Under the pieces are notes generated by a model. It was not told where the DNA came from. It did not search any database and was given only the letters and a program-made list of their open reading frames with translations. The position numbers were made by a program, and so were the translations under genes. A stretch of 64,000 nucleotides of DNA, from assembly GCF_013414345.1 (NCBI RefSeq), contig NZ_CP058670.1, positions 2,046,001 through 2,110,000 on the forward strand, given 5' to 3'. The stretch's first letter is position 1. The number at the start of each line of letters is the position of its first letter. Shown here one piece after another: positions 8,170-17,351 of the stretch. This DNA is from Microcella indica. GTDB taxonomy: Bacteria; Actinomycetota; Actinomycetes; Actinomycetales; Microbacteriaceae.

Positions 8170-9390
8170 TTAGACGAACCCGAGGAACGATCGCAGAGCA
8201 TCCGCACTTCTCGCGCCGTCGTGGTGGGCGCGCACGAAACCCGGCCCGGTGGAGGCCCGCTCGGCAGCGCGAGCGGGGTCGGCGACGATGTCGCGCACGA
8301 CCGACTCGAGCGTCGTCGCGGTGGCCTCGACAACCGGCAGCGCCTCCCCGCACTCGCGCTCGACGACGCCCCGCACCTGCTCGTCGACGTGACTGACGAC
8401 GACCCGGCCCGCCGCCATCGCCTCGCACGCCGCGACCCCGTAGATGCCGAGGCGCAGCTGATCGACGACGATGTCGGCCTCGCCGTAGGCGGCCACCATC
8501 TCGTCATTGCTGAGGCCCGTGATCGAGCGGTAGTCGATGAGCCCTTCCGCGGCGAGGCCGTGCAGAACGGGGTCGATGAGGTCGGTGCCCTTCACGATCG
8601 TGCGGCTCGGAATGTGCACGACGAGCGGTCGCTCCCGGCCGGCGAACGGCGCCCGCTCCGTGGCCCACCGCTGCGGGTCCACGACGACCGGCAGCCATCG
8701 AGCCTCGGGCAGGTCGACGAGCAGGTCGGGCGTGGAGACGAACACCGGCAGGTCGACCTCCGCCACGAGAGCCGCATTCTCAGCGGTGACGCGCTCGAGC
8801 GCCGCCGTCTGGTCCCACCCGCCCGGCCCGAACGGCGACCATTCGGCGCGCGCCCGGTGGCGGGAGGGCGAGCGGATGTCGCTGCCGTGGAACAGCAGCG
8901 CTACGGCGATGCCCGCGCGGCCCAACTGCCGCAGCTCGCCGCGCACGTCGCACCGGTGCGGGTCGCCGAAGAGCGGCGACGCCGACTCGAGCAGCACGTG
9001 CGTCGCCCCGTCGAGCACCGCCCGACGCTGCGCACGCTGCCACCGCCGCGACCAGCGGTACTCGCCGCGCGTGATGCTCTGGTCGGCGGGAAACTTCGCG
9101 AACCGGTCCATGTCGATCTGCATCGTGCGGGCGACGACGCCGTCGAGCCGCTCGGCGGCGCGCGCCCACGCCCAGCCCTGCCCCGCCGAGTTGGTGGGCG
9201 CCACGAGGAGGCGCACGGCCGCGTCGCGCGGCAGATCGATCGCCGGTGAAGGATGCGCGGGGTCGAAGCGCTGCGTCGGGTCGACCATGCGCGACACGAG
9301 AGCGCCGGGTGCCACGACCAGGGACGCCCGCAGCACGCTGCGCAGAGCATCCTTGCCCCGCTCCACGGGGCTTCGAGGGGGGCGCGGCAC
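8170..9390 (-). CDS. Glycosyltransferase, GT4-like (paralog of the gene at 14257-15435)
   Basis: A 406-residue cytoplasmic protein with a GT-B layout. The N-terminal half contains LLVAPTNSAGQGWAWARAAE and LLFHGSDIRSPSRH; the C-terminal nucleotide-sugar half contains VVVDPQRWA, VVHIPSRTIVKGTDLI, and GIYGVAACEAMAAGRVVVSH, the usual E-rich donor-binding region. It is clearly paralogous to the gene at 14257-15435 (shared DLPVFVSTPDLL, GLIDYR, IYGVAACEAMAAGRVVVSHV). It lies 101 nt upstream of, and co-directional with, a CWB2 gene, as its paralog does. The sugar donor and acceptor are unknown. Confidence 0.75.
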   Translation of the reverse strand: MPRPPRSPVERGKDALRSVLRASLVVAPGALVSRMVDPTQRFDPAHPSPAIDLPRDAAVRLLVAPTNSAGQGWAWARAAERLDGVVARTMQIDMDRFAKFPADQSITRGEYRWSRRWQRAQRRAVLDGATHVLLESASPLFGDPHRCDVRGELRQLGRAGIAVALLFHGSDIRSPSRHRARAEWSPFGPGGWDQTAALERVTAENAALVAEVDLPVFVSTPDLLVDLPEARWLPVVVDPQRWATERAPFAGRERPLVVHIPSRTIVKGTDLIDPVLHGLAAEGLIDYRSITGLSNDEMVAAYGEADIVVDQLRLGIYGVAACEAMAAGRVVVSHVDEQVRGVVERECGEALPVVEATATTLESVVRDIVADPARAAERASTGPGFVRAHHDGARSADALRSFLGFV

Positions 9391-9446
9391 CTGTTCACGC
9401 TACCAGCGGGGCCCGCGCCGCCCGCGAGCGCACGAAGCGCGAACGG

Positions 9447-9452
9447 TAGGCT
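9447..9452 (+). promoter_or_regulatory. Candidate -10 element TAGGCT
   Basis: TAGGCT fits the actinobacterial TANNNT consensus and lies 58 nt before the glycosyltransferase start at 9511, in the divergent intergenic region. No convincing -35 element was found, so this is tentative. Confidence 0.35.
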
Positions 9453-9510
9453 GGCACGCGCCCGCCGTACCGGCTCGGGCACCCGAGAACCGCAGGAGAC
9501 CTCACCGCCC

Positions 9511-10677
9511 ATGCCGACCGAGCGCGTCGCCCTGCTGGCTGTTCCCAGCGAGATTCTCAACGACCCGCGCGTGCGCCGCGAGATCGACTGGCTCACCGAC
9601 GCCGGCTGGGTGGTCGACACCCTCGGCTTCGGCCCGCACCCCAGCCCCCAGGTGCGCACCCACTATGAGCTGCTGCCGCCGACCGTGTGGGAGTCGAGCC
9701 CGTGGCGGCAGCTCGTGCTGCACGGCCTCATGACGAACAGCGCCAAATTTCGCCGTATCATCCAGCAGCGCATCCCCACCGACGCAGCCGACGCGGTGCG
9801 CGCAGGTACCTACGACCTCATCGTCTTCAACGATCGTGAGCTGGCACCGTGGAGCCGCGACCGCGACGTCTTCGGCGGGCTCACCGCCACGCACCTCCAC
9901 CTCGACATGCACGAGTACTTCACGCAGCGCATGCGCGAGCGCACGCCCTTCGGGCTGCTCGCGTGGAGCTGGCAGCGCTGGCTCACCCGCCGGCTCGGCG
10001 ACCCGCAGTTCACCACGCGCTCGACCGTGTCGCAGCGCCTCGCCGACTACTACGAGCATGATCGCGGGATGCCCCGGCCCGCGGTCGTGCGCAACATCCC
10101 TGAGTACGTCGAGCAGGAGCCCCGGGCCGTCGACCCGCAGCGCATCCGCCTCATCTACCACGGCCTCGCCCACTGGGAGCGGGGCCTGCGCGATCTCATC
10201 GACACGATGGGGCTCGTCGACGACCGCTTCGAGCTCACGCTCATGCTCACCGGCGACGACGCGATGATCGACGAAGTGCGGCGCATCGCGGCGCCGCACG
10301 GCGACCGCATCGTGCTTCGGCCCGGCGTGCCGGTCAAGGAGATCGCGCGCACCATCAACGAGTACGACCTCGCGATGATGGTCTACCGGCCCGTGTCGCC
10401 CAATGTGCGCTACATGCTGCCCAACAAGCTCTTCGAAGCCGTGCAGGGGCGCATCGGGGTCGTCACGGGCCGTAACGAGGTCATGATCGCCGAGCACGAG
10501 CCCTACGGCTTCGGCGTCGTCGTCGAGCCGTGGGGCGCGCAGAAGACCGCGGAGCTACTCAACGCGCTCACGGCGGAGAAGGTGCAGCAGCTCAAGGAGG
10601 CCGCGCACGCCGCCGCGCCCGTGCTGCACTCGGAGAACGAGAAGCAGAACCTGCTGCAAACGGTGGGGGCACGATGA
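9511..10677 (+). CDS. Glycosyltransferase, GT4-like
   Basis: A 388-residue protein from ATG 9511, with AGGAG about 12 nt upstream; the frame is open further 5' but that part is antisense to the divergent gene. It has GT-B features: an N-terminal half with LLAVPSEILNDPRVRREIDWL and HLDMHEYFTQRM, and a C-terminal half with RLIYHGLAHWERGLRDLID, ELTLMLTGDD and PNKLFEAVQGRIGVV, the region that binds the nucleotide sugar. Its stop overlaps the start of the following ABC transporter (ATGA), suggesting that the glycan it makes is handled by that transporter. Specificity is unknown. Confidence 0.75.
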   Translation: MPTERVALLAVPSEILNDPRVRREIDWLTDAGWVVDTLGFGPHPSPQVRTHYELLPPTVWESSPWRQLVLHGLMTNSAKFRRIIQQRIPTDAADAVRAGTYDLIVFNDRELAPWSRDRDVFGGLTATHLHLDMHEYFTQRMRERTPFGLLAWSWQRWLTRRLGDPQFTTRSTVSQRLADYYEHDRGMPRPAVVRNIPEYVEQEPRAVDPQRIRLIYHGLAHWERGLRDLIDTMGLVDDRFELTLMLTGDDAMIDEVRRIAAPHGDRIVLRPGVPVKEIARTINEYDLAMMVYRPVSPNVRYMLPNKLFEAVQGRIGVVTGRNEVMIAEHEPYGFGVVVEPWGAQKTAELLNALTAEKVQQLKEAAHAAAPVLHSENEKQNLLQTVGAR

Positions 10678-12470
10678 AGTCGGCGTGGAGGGCCGCGATG
10701 GGCGTGCTGCGCATTCTGCCGCCGCAGGCCAAGCCGTTCCTCATCATCTACTCGGTGACGCTCGGCATGCTCGCGATCCTCGACGCCATCGCGGTCGCCC
10801 TGCTCGCCGTCGTCATCGGCCCGATCCTCTCCAACAGCCCCGTCGACCTTCCGATCATCGGCCAGGTCGACGATCAGGGGCTCATCCTGCTGCTCGGCCT
10901 CGTGTGCGTGCTGATCATGTCGAAGTCGGTCATCGCCGTCGTGCTGCTGTGGGGCGCCACCCGCCGCTTCGCGCGTTACGAGCTCGACCTCGGCAGCCGC
11001 CTGTTCGAGACCTACGTGGCCGCATCGTGGACGGAGCGCCTCAAGCGCAACTCGGCCGACCTCGTGCGGCTGACCGACAATAGCGTCGCCGTCGTCATCG
11101 CAGGCCTGCTGCTGCCGGGCGCCACCCTGCTCGGCGAGGCGATGAGCTTCGTCGCGGTGCTCGGCGTGCTCGCGATCGCCCAGCCGACCGTCGCGCTCAT
11201 CTCACTGCTCTACCTGGGCTTCATCGGCGCGATGCTGTACTTCTGGGTCACCCGCCGCTCGCGCGAGGCGGGCGCCGTCACCCTGCGCTACTCGCTGCGC
11301 ACCTCGCGCCTCATCACCGAGATGATCGGCGCGCTCAAGGAGATCACGCTGCGCGACCGTCTCGGCGCGATCGGCGACGTCGTGCGGGCGAACCGCTGGC
11401 ACAGTGCGCGGGCCCGCGGCAACGCCGTCTTCCTCAAGGAGGTGCCGCGCTACGTGCTCGAGGCCGGCATCATCGGCGGCTTCCTGCTCGTCGGCGTCAC
11501 CGGCTTCCTCACCGGCGGCACGACCGGGGCCATCACCGCAGTTGCTCTGTTCGGCCTCGCCGGCTTCCGCATCGCGCCCTCCATCGTGCGCTTCCAGTCG
11601 GTCGTGAACCAGGTGCAGATGGCGGCACCGCACGCCGAGCGCGTGCTCGACGAGATCGCCCGCAGCGAGCGCACCGCGGGCCGCGGCATCGACGAGCGCG
11701 ACACCGCGACGCCCCCCGACCCCCCGCGCGAGATGGTGTTCGAGCGCGTCTCGTTCCGCTACTCCCCCGAGGCGGACGACGCCGTGCGCGAGGTCGGCCT
11801 CACCCTGCCGTTCGGGTCGGTCGCCGCCCTCGTCGGTGCCTCCGGCGCCGGCAAGTCGACGATGGTCGACCTCATGCTCGGGCTCCTGTCGCCGAGCGAG
11901 GGCACCGTGACGGTCGACGGCATCCCCCTCGATCAGGTGACCCGCTGGTGGCGCAGCCGCGTGGCCTACGTTCCCCAAGAGGTCTCGCTCTTCGACTCGA
12001 CGGTCGCCCAGAACGTCGCGCTCACCTGGAGCGCCGACTTTGATCGGGAGCGCGTGCGCGAAGCCCTCGCGATGGCGCAGCTGCTCGACGTCATCGAGGA
12101 GCGCGAGGGCGGCATCGACGCGCCCATCGGCGAGCGCGGCCTCGCGCTCTCCGGCGGTCAACGTCAGCGGCTCGGCATCGCCCGCGCCCTCTACGCGCAG
12201 CCGCTCGTGCTCGTGCTCGACGAGGCGACGAGCGCGCTCGACACCCGCACCGAGGCCGCCGTGGCCGCCGCGATCGCCGAGCTGCGCGGCTCGACGACCG
12301 TCGTCTCCGTGGCCCACCGGCTCTCGACCGTCAAGAACGCCGACACCATCTTCTTCATGAGCGGCGGCCGCCTCGTGGGCGCGGGGCCCTTCGACGAGCT
12401 CGCCGCGACCGTGCCCGAGTTCGCCCAGCAGGTGAAGCTCGCCGGTCTCGGCGACGGCGAGCTGCGGTAG
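10674..12470 (+). CDS. ABC exporter, fused membrane and ATPase domains (MsbA/PglK-like)
   Basis: A 598-residue half-transporter starting at ATG 10674, overlapping the previous stop. Residues 1-330 carry about six hydrophobic helices; the ATPase domain follows with Walker A GASGAGKST (388-396), Q-loop VPQE, signature LSGGQ (492-496), Walker B VLVLDEATSALD and the His-switch VAHRLS. This architecture (type IV/ABCB exporters) includes lipid-linked oligosaccharide flippases such as PglK. Coupling to a glycosyltransferase suggests a glycolipid substrate, but a peptide or drug is not excluded. It works as a dimer in the membrane. Confidence 0.85.
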   Translation: MKSAWRAAMGVLRILPPQAKPFLIIYSVTLGMLAILDAIAVALLAVVIGPILSNSPVDLPIIGQVDDQGLILLLGLVCVLIMSKSVIAVVLLWGATRRFARYELDLGSRLFETYVAASWTERLKRNSADLVRLTDNSVAVVIAGLLLPGATLLGEAMSFVAVLGVLAIAQPTVALISLLYLGFIGAMLYFWVTRRSREAGAVTLRYSLRTSRLITEMIGALKEITLRDRLGAIGDVVRANRWHSARARGNAVFLKEVPRYVLEAGIIGGFLLVGVTGFLTGGTTGAITAVALFGLAGFRIAPSIVRFQSVVNQVQMAAPHAERVLDEIARSERTAGRGIDERDTATPPDPPREMVFERVSFRYSPEADDAVREVGLTLPFGSVAALVGASGAGKSTMVDLMLGLLSPSEGTVTVDGIPLDQVTRWWRSRVAYVPQEVSLFDSTVAQNVALTWSADFDRERVREALAMAQLLDVIEEREGGIDAPIGERGLALSGGQRQRLGIARALYAQPLVLVLDEATSALDTRTEAAVAAAIAELRGSTTVVSVAHRLSTVKNADTIFFMSGGRLVGAGPFDELAATVPEFAQQVKLAGLGDGELR

Positions 12471-12481
12471 CGCCGACCCAC

Positions 12482-14179
12482 CTAACAGGTTCTGAGCGAC
12501 TCCACTCGGCCGCTCAGAGCGCTCGGGCCACCGACGAGGGTGAGCGAGCTCGACCCCTGTTCCAGCAGCAGAGCGCGAAGCTCGGGTCGCACGCACGTCG
12601 GCAGGCTCAGGTGCAGAGGGCCGCCGAGACTCACGGCGAGAGGCGCGGCGCCGAGGGCGTCGGGGAAGCTGAGGCCATTGGCGATGAGCGCGTTGTCGTT
12701 CGTGTCGAAGAAGAAGTCGTTGATGAGCTCACCGGTCTCGAAGCGGTCATCGCCACTGAAGCGGGTGACCTTGGCTAGGCCGTACTCCCTCTCCCATCGG
12801 TTCACCGCCAGAGCAGACACCGCGGAGTGGCCCCCTGCGACGTAGACGAGCGACGGCTCGTAGTCCTCCAGCGCATCCAGGGTCGTCTGGCTGAAGCTGC
12901 TCGCGTTTCCGTCGACCAGAAGGACGGGCATCCGTTCAGAGCCAGCGGCAGCCGCGGCCGACAGGGCATCCGCGAAGTTCGTGCCGGTCGCGATGACAAT
13001 GCGGCTGCGCGGTGACCTCCACGCGCCGCTGTTGATGAGCTTGGCGGAGGTCTCGTAGCGGTCAGCGCCCGCGACGCGCGAGACCTCCCCGCCCCACGCA
13101 TCGGCGATCTGCTGGATTCTGCGCTCGACCGAGCGCGAGATGACCGCCGTGCCACCGACAACGGTGATGATCTCTGGCTCAAGCCTGCGAAGCTCGGCCG
13201 CGGTCGCCGAAGGGAAGCTGTTCTTGGGGGTGAGCAGGAGTGGCGACTTGGTGCTTCCTGCCACGGGGGCAGCGCTGAGAGCGTCGGCGAACGACTCGCC
13301 GCTGGCGATGTAGAGCTGGAAGATCGGCCCGCCGGACGGCTTCATGGCCTTCGACACCGCCACGCTCGTGGCGTACCGGTCGGCACCGAACACTCTCTTC
13401 GTCTCGACATTCCACACCGGTGCCACCACCGCACCCACTGTCACCGTCTCGCCGGAGGTCAGCGTGAAGACCGTCGCCTCATCGGCACTCGCCACGGCGG
13501 GGTGGAATGTGCGCGCCACCGCGAGCGACCCCGTCGCCGACCGGGTCTCGACCACGTAGCGCCCGATCGGCAGGGAACCGAAGGTGAAGGCGCCGGAGCT
13601 CGCGGTACGAGTCTGCGCGACCGGAACCCAGTCACCGGACGAGTTTTCTCGGTACGCGATCACCGTGACGCGGTCGCGCGCGCTCGCCCCCGACGTCGTC
13701 TGCACGGAGCCGGTGAGGGCGGCAGTCGGCCGCAGTGTGATCGTGATGGGCGTGTAGGAGAAGGCGGAGCGCCACGGCACGACGCGCGGCTCGGCCAGGC
13801 GGGCGTCGACGACATCGTTCTCGTAGGTGGGCACGACGGCGTGGCCGCCAATGTCGCCGCCCGGAGCCTCGGCGCGCACATGGAAGTCGTAGCCCTCGTA
13901 GTTGTCGAAGCTGCGCACTTCGACCGTCCCGGCCGAGTTGGTGGTCCTCGCCCCTCCCGACCAGCCAGCGGCAACGCCGTGCTCGCTGTGACTGATGCGC
14001 ACTGTCGCCGAGGGCACCGCCACGGGGCCAGAACCGTCGTCGAAGAGCACAGTGACCGCCAGCTTGACGTCCGCGGCTGCGGGCGAGACTGCACCCAGCG
14101 GAGCCAGGAGACAGGCGAGAGCGATGGCCGCCGCAGCGGGGAGAACAAGGGACCGGTGACCGGCACGACGACGAAGCAT
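12482..14179 (-). CDS. Secreted CWB2-repeat protein with carboxypeptidase-regulatory-like domains
   Basis: A 565-residue protein with an Ala/Leu-rich signal peptide (cleavage near AAADVK, residue 36). Residues 37-245 look like two beta-sandwich modules: VKLAVTVLFDDGSGPVAVP and LTGSVQTTSGASARDRVTVI with SSGAFTFGSLPIGRYVVETR, the latter typical of carboxypeptidase-regulatory/SD-repeat folds. Three CWB2 domains follow with PLLLT, PVLLV and PLHLS motifs, and the chain ends LRTC. The stop is 12 nt from the convergent ABC transporter stop. No enzymatic domain is visible, so this is probably structural or adhesive. Confidence 0.8.
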   Translation of the reverse strand: MLRRRAGHRSLVLPAAAAIALACLLAPLGAVSPAAADVKLAVTVLFDDGSGPVAVPSATVRISHSEHGVAAGWSGGARTTNSAGTVEVRSFDNYEGYDFHVRAEAPGGDIGGHAVVPTYENDVVDARLAEPRVVPWRSAFSYTPITITLRPTAALTGSVQTTSGASARDRVTVIAYRENSSGDWVPVAQTRTASSGAFTFGSLPIGRYVVETRSATGSLAVARTFHPAVASADEATVFTLTSGETVTVGAVVAPVWNVETKRVFGADRYATSVAVSKAMKPSGGPIFQLYIASGESFADALSAAPVAGSTKSPLLLTPKNSFPSATAAELRRLEPEIITVVGGTAVISRSVERRIQQIADAWGGEVSRVAGADRYETSAKLINSGAWRSPRSRIVIATGTNFADALSAAAAAGSERMPVLLVDGNASSFSQTTLDALEDYEPSLVYVAGGHSAVSALAVNRWEREYGLAKVTRFSGDDRFETGELINDFFFDTNDNALIANGLSFPDALGAAPLAVSLGGPLHLSLPTCVRPELRALLLEQGSSSLTLVGGPSALSGRVESLRTC

Positions 14180-14256
14180 GAGACCCTCTCAGGGAGTTTT
14201 CTCGAAAGCTAATCGACGTATCTCGGCTTGTCCAATCGGGCTCGAGCGGGCCCTAC

Positions 14257-15435
14257 TCAGCCGAGCAGGAACGGCCCCAGCACCTGTGCCGAGCGGCGCC
14301 CGTCGTGCACGGCGCGCACGAAGTCGGGGCCGAGAGCCGCCGTCGCCCTCGCCGCCTCACGGTCGTCGAGCAGGCCGCGCAGCACCGTCTCGAGCTCAGC
14401 GGCGCGGGCCTGCACGATCGGCAGCCGCTGGCTCGTTGCCGCCAGCACTGTCTCGCGCGAGAAGTCGGCGACGTGGCTCACGACGACGCGGCCCGCCGCC
14501 ATCGCCTCGCACGCCGCGACCCCGTAGATGCCCATCGAGAACTGGTCGAGCACGATGTCGGCGTCGCGGTAGGCGGCGACCATGCCCTCGTGGGGCAGTT
14601 TCTCCAGCCGGCGGTAGTCGATGAGACCCTGCTCGTGCAAGCGATGCAGGGTGGGCTCCACGAGCTCGGAGCCCTTCATGGCGGCCCGAGAGGGTGCGTG
14701 CACGACGCGAGGCACGGCGCGCGACAGGGGCGCAGCATCCGTCGCCCATCGATCGACGTCGACGACGACCGGCAGCCACGTCGCCTGCGGAACGTCGCGC
14801 AGCAGGTCGGGAGTCGACACGAAGACGGGCAGGTCGAGCCGGTCGAGCAACGCGCGGTTGCACTCGGTCAGCCGTTGATAGTGGGCGATCTGGTCGCCGA
14901 GCGCAGTGCGGAACGGCGAGTCGGCCTCGAGCTCGGCGTGCCGGCTCGGCAGGCGGATATCGCTGCCGTGGCACAGCATCGCCACGTGCAGACCGCGATC
15001 GAGCGCCCACTGCACCTGCTCGTCGACCGACTCCAGCAGCACGCCGCCGAAGGGCCAGCGCTCCGCCTCGACGATGAGGTGGGTGAAGTCGCGCGCGACC
15101 ACGGCGCGCTCGACGCCCTGCCATCGGCCGGAAGCCGCATACACACCGCGCGGCACCGCCGTATCGGCGGGGTGGCGGAACCCGGCGCGCAGCACCTCCA
15201 CCATCGACACCGCGCCGACCCCCGGCAGGTGACGCTCGGCGGCGCGCGCCCACTGCCAGGCCTGCCCGGCGAAGTTCGCGGGCGCGATGTAGAGGCGCAC
15301 GGGAGTGTCGGGTGCCCGGCTCGGCGCGGGAATGTCGGCGGGGCGGTAGCGGTACTCCCCCGGCAGGAGCCGCCCGACGAGCGCCTCGGGCAGCGCGCGG
15401 ATCACGTGGCCCGCCACGCGCTTGAGGCGGCTCAC
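14257..15435 (-). CDS. Glycosyltransferase, GT4-like (paralog of the gene at 8170-9390)
   Basis: A 392-residue protein. I place the start at GTG 15435, which overlaps the upstream gene's stop (GTGA) and begins SRLKRVAGHVIRALPE; the frame is open further upstream but is antisense-like and compositionally odd. The GT-B core contains LYIAPANFAGQAWQWARAAE, MLCHGSDIRLPSRH, VFVSTPDLLRDVP and MGIYGVAACEAMAAGRVVV. It is paralogous to 8170-9390 over its whole length and, like it, is followed by a CWB2 gene (77 nt gap). Sugar specificity is unknown. Confidence 0.75.
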   Translation of the reverse strand: MSRLKRVAGHVIRALPEALVGRLLPGEYRYRPADIPAPSRAPDTPVRLYIAPANFAGQAWQWARAAERHLPGVGAVSMVEVLRAGFRHPADTAVPRGVYAASGRWQGVERAVVARDFTHLIVEAERWPFGGVLLESVDEQVQWALDRGLHVAMLCHGSDIRLPSRHAELEADSPFRTALGDQIAHYQRLTECNRALLDRLDLPVFVSTPDLLRDVPQATWLPVVVDVDRWATDAAPLSRAVPRVVHAPSRAAMKGSELVEPTLHRLHEQGLIDYRRLEKLPHEGMVAAYRDADIVLDQFSMGIYGVAACEAMAAGRVVVSHVADFSRETVLAATSQRLPIVQARAAELETVLRGLLDDREAARATAALGPDFVRAVHDGRRSAQVLGPFLLG

Positions 15436-16616
15436 GCGCGCGCCTCCCGCGCCGGGCGCGCGCGACGGTGCGGCGTCGCGGCGGCGAGCTCGACGGCGTC
15501 GGCGGCGCGGCTCGCGACCGCGGCGAGCGACACGCGCTCGAGCGCCCACGCGGCGAAGGCGGCGCGCTGCTCGCGCGTGGCGGGGTCGTCGAGTGCGCGC
15601 TGCAGCGCGACGCCGATCGCGCGCGGGTCGTAGGGCACGGCGGTGCCGAGCGGAGCATCCTCGGCGAAGACCGCGCCGGAGCCCTCGCCCGCGTACAGGA
15701 TCGGCGTGCCGCACGCGGCGGCCGCGTGCAGCTTCGCGGGGAAGAAGCGGTAGGCGGCGGCATCATCGGATGCTGGGCGCGCGCTCGCGAGCGCCACCGT
15801 CGCCCCGCGCAGCCACCGGGCCGCCTCGGCGGGGGCGACCGTCGGCAGCACATCAACGCGGCCGGGGGCCCGACGCTCGCCGGCCGCGCGCAGGGCCGCG
15901 TGATCGGTGCCCGAGCCCAGGTAGACGAGCCGCAACCCGTCGACGTGCTCGAGGGCGTGGACGAAGACGGCGGCGCCGTGCACCTCGCTGGCTGTTCCCG
16001 CGTAGAGCGCGTACGGGGCCGCGTCGACAGCGGGCCCGTCGGGCGTGTAGACGCGCGTGTCGGCGCCGTTGCCCACCTCGGCGAGGGTGTCGGCGCGCGC
16101 GCCGAGGGCGAGCAGCCGCTCGGTGAAGTCGGTCGAGACGGAGAGCACGCGCGCGGCACCCCGCACGGCCGCCCGCTCGAGCCGCCGCACGACGGCGACG
16201 ACCGCGCGCGATGTGCCCGCGTGCGCGGCGGCGTCGGAGATGATGTCAGCCGCGTAGTACACGTAGGGGGTGCGGCGCAGCCGGCTCGCCCAGCGCACGA
16301 CCGTGCCCGTCGTGGGCGGCGGCTCGACGACGACGACGTCGGCCCGGCGGGCCAGCAGCAGGCGCACCAGGAGGGGCACGTCGAAGCTGAGGTACTGCAC
16401 GTAGCCGCGCACGGCGCCCTGACGGTTGCGCAGCACGGGCCAGCGCCGCACGCGCACGCCCGGATCGTCCTCGATGCTCGTGCCGCGCGGCGGGCGGCTC
16501 GTGAGCACCTCGACCTCGTGGCCGCGCGCCGCGAGGTCGCGCGCGAGCGCCCCCAGCCGGGTCGCCGCCACGGCGGGCTCCGGCAAGAACAGGCGTGACG
16601 CGATGAGGATGCGCAT
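15432..16616 (-). CDS. Glycosyltransferase family 4 protein
   Basis: A 394-residue GT-B enzyme. The N-terminal half begins MRILIASRLFLPEPAVAATR and LARDLAARGHEVEVLTSRPP, the classical GT4 acceptor-side start; the C-terminal half has YALYAGTASEVHGAAVFVHAL, LRLVYLGSGTD and FFPAKLHAAAACGTPILYAG. The last part resembles the WbuB/WcaI-like branch, which often transfers N-acetyl sugars to undecaprenyl-linked glycans. It is first in a minus-strand operon with the next glycosyltransferase (GTGA overlap) and perhaps the CWB2 gene. Only 30 nt separate it from a divergent gene. Confidence 0.8.
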   Translation of the reverse strand: MRILIASRLFLPEPAVAATRLGALARDLAARGHEVEVLTSRPPRGTSIEDDPGVRVRRWPVLRNRQGAVRGYVQYLSFDVPLLVRLLLARRADVVVVEPPPTTGTVVRWASRLRRTPYVYYAADIISDAAAHAGTSRAVVAVVRRLERAAVRGAARVLSVSTDFTERLLALGARADTLAEVGNGADTRVYTPDGPAVDAAPYALYAGTASEVHGAAVFVHALEHVDGLRLVYLGSGTDHAALRAAGERRAPGRVDVLPTVAPAEAARWLRGATVALASARPASDDAAAYRFFPAKLHAAAACGTPILYAGEGSGAVFAEDAPLGTAVPYDPRAIGVALQRALDDPATREQRAAFAAWALERVSLAAVASRAADAVELAAATPHRRARPAREARA

Positions 16617-16646
16617 GGCCCGTTCAGGCTATCGGCCTCTGACACA

Positions 16647-17336
16647 ATGACACTCATGCCCGACGCCGTCGATTCGACCTGCTGGGTCGTCATTCCGCTC
16701 TACAACGAAGCGACGATGATCGGCGGCGTCATCGACGAGCTGCGCACCCGCTTCGCGCACGTCGTGTGCGTCGACGACGGCTCGAGCGACGACTCGGTCG
16801 CGGCCGCAGAGGCTGCGGGGGCACGGGTCATCCGTCACCCGCACAACCTCGGCCAGGGCGCGGCGCTGCAGACGGGCATCAGCTACGCGCTCACCCACCC
16901 GAGCGCCGAGTACATCGTCACCTTCGACGCCGACGGCCAGCACCGGCTCGTCGACGCGCTCGCGATGCTGCAGCGCGCCCGCGAGGAGGACCTGGCGATC
17001 GTGTTCGGCTCGCGCTTTCTCGACGACCGCACGCGCCCCGGGTTCCTCAAGACGATCGTGCTCAAGACGGCGGTCGCCGTCACCAACGTCAGCACGGGGC
17101 TCACCCTCACCGACGCGCACAACGGCCTGCGCGTGCTGCGCCGCGACGCCGCGGAGGGCATCGAGCTGAACCAGGACCGCATGGCGCACGCCACCGAGAT
17201 CGTCGTGCAGCTGGGTCGTACGCGGCTGCCGTGGGCGGAGCATCCCGTTCATGTCGTCTACACCGACTACTCGAAGGCGAAGGGTCAGTCGCTGCTCAAC
17301 TCGGTCAACATCCTCGTCGACCTCGTCATCAACTGA
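16647..17336 (+). CDS. Glycosyltransferase family 2, dolichol-P-mannose-synthase-like
   Basis: A 229-residue GT-A enzyme: VVIPLYNEATMIGGVIDEL, VVCVDDGSSDDS, HNLGQGAALQTGISYAL, and the DxD-type FDADGQHR, followed by VFGSRFLDD. The short length and the lack of C-terminal membrane helices resemble DPM1-like polyprenyl-phosphate sugar synthases. The following DUF2304 gene, 15 nt downstream, commonly accompanies such enzymes as a membrane partner. A second ATG at 16656 is an alternative start. Together they may make a polyprenyl-phosphate-linked sugar used on the outer face of the membrane. Confidence 0.8.
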   Translation: MTLMPDAVDSTCWVVIPLYNEATMIGGVIDELRTRFAHVVCVDDGSSDDSVAAAEAAGARVIRHPHNLGQGAALQTGISYALTHPSAEYIVTFDADGQHRLVDALAMLQRAREEDLAIVFGSRFLDDRTRPGFLKTIVLKTAVAVTNVSTGLTLTDAHNGLRVLRRDAAEGIELNQDRMAHATEIVVQLGRTRLPWAEHPVHVVYTDYSKAKGQSLLNSVNILVDLVIN

Positions 17337-17351
17337 GAGGGGCCCGCCATC

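Noticed and set aside
8165-8179. GTTCGT-TAG-ACGAAC as a second SOS box
   Set aside because: It has the reverse arrangement (GTTC then GAAC) of a LexA box and spans a stop codon; it is more likely part of a 3'-end hairpin.
11202-12596. A 464-codon open frame on the minus strand
   Set aside because: Antisense to the ABC exporter, whose Walker and signature motifs are intact; the antisense product is low-complexity.
15436-15714. N-terminal extension of the GT gene that ends at 14257
   Set aside because: The frame is open upstream but codes an Arg-rich sequence antisense-like to the previous gene's reading; GTG 15435 with a GTGA overlap gives a normal start like that of its paralog.
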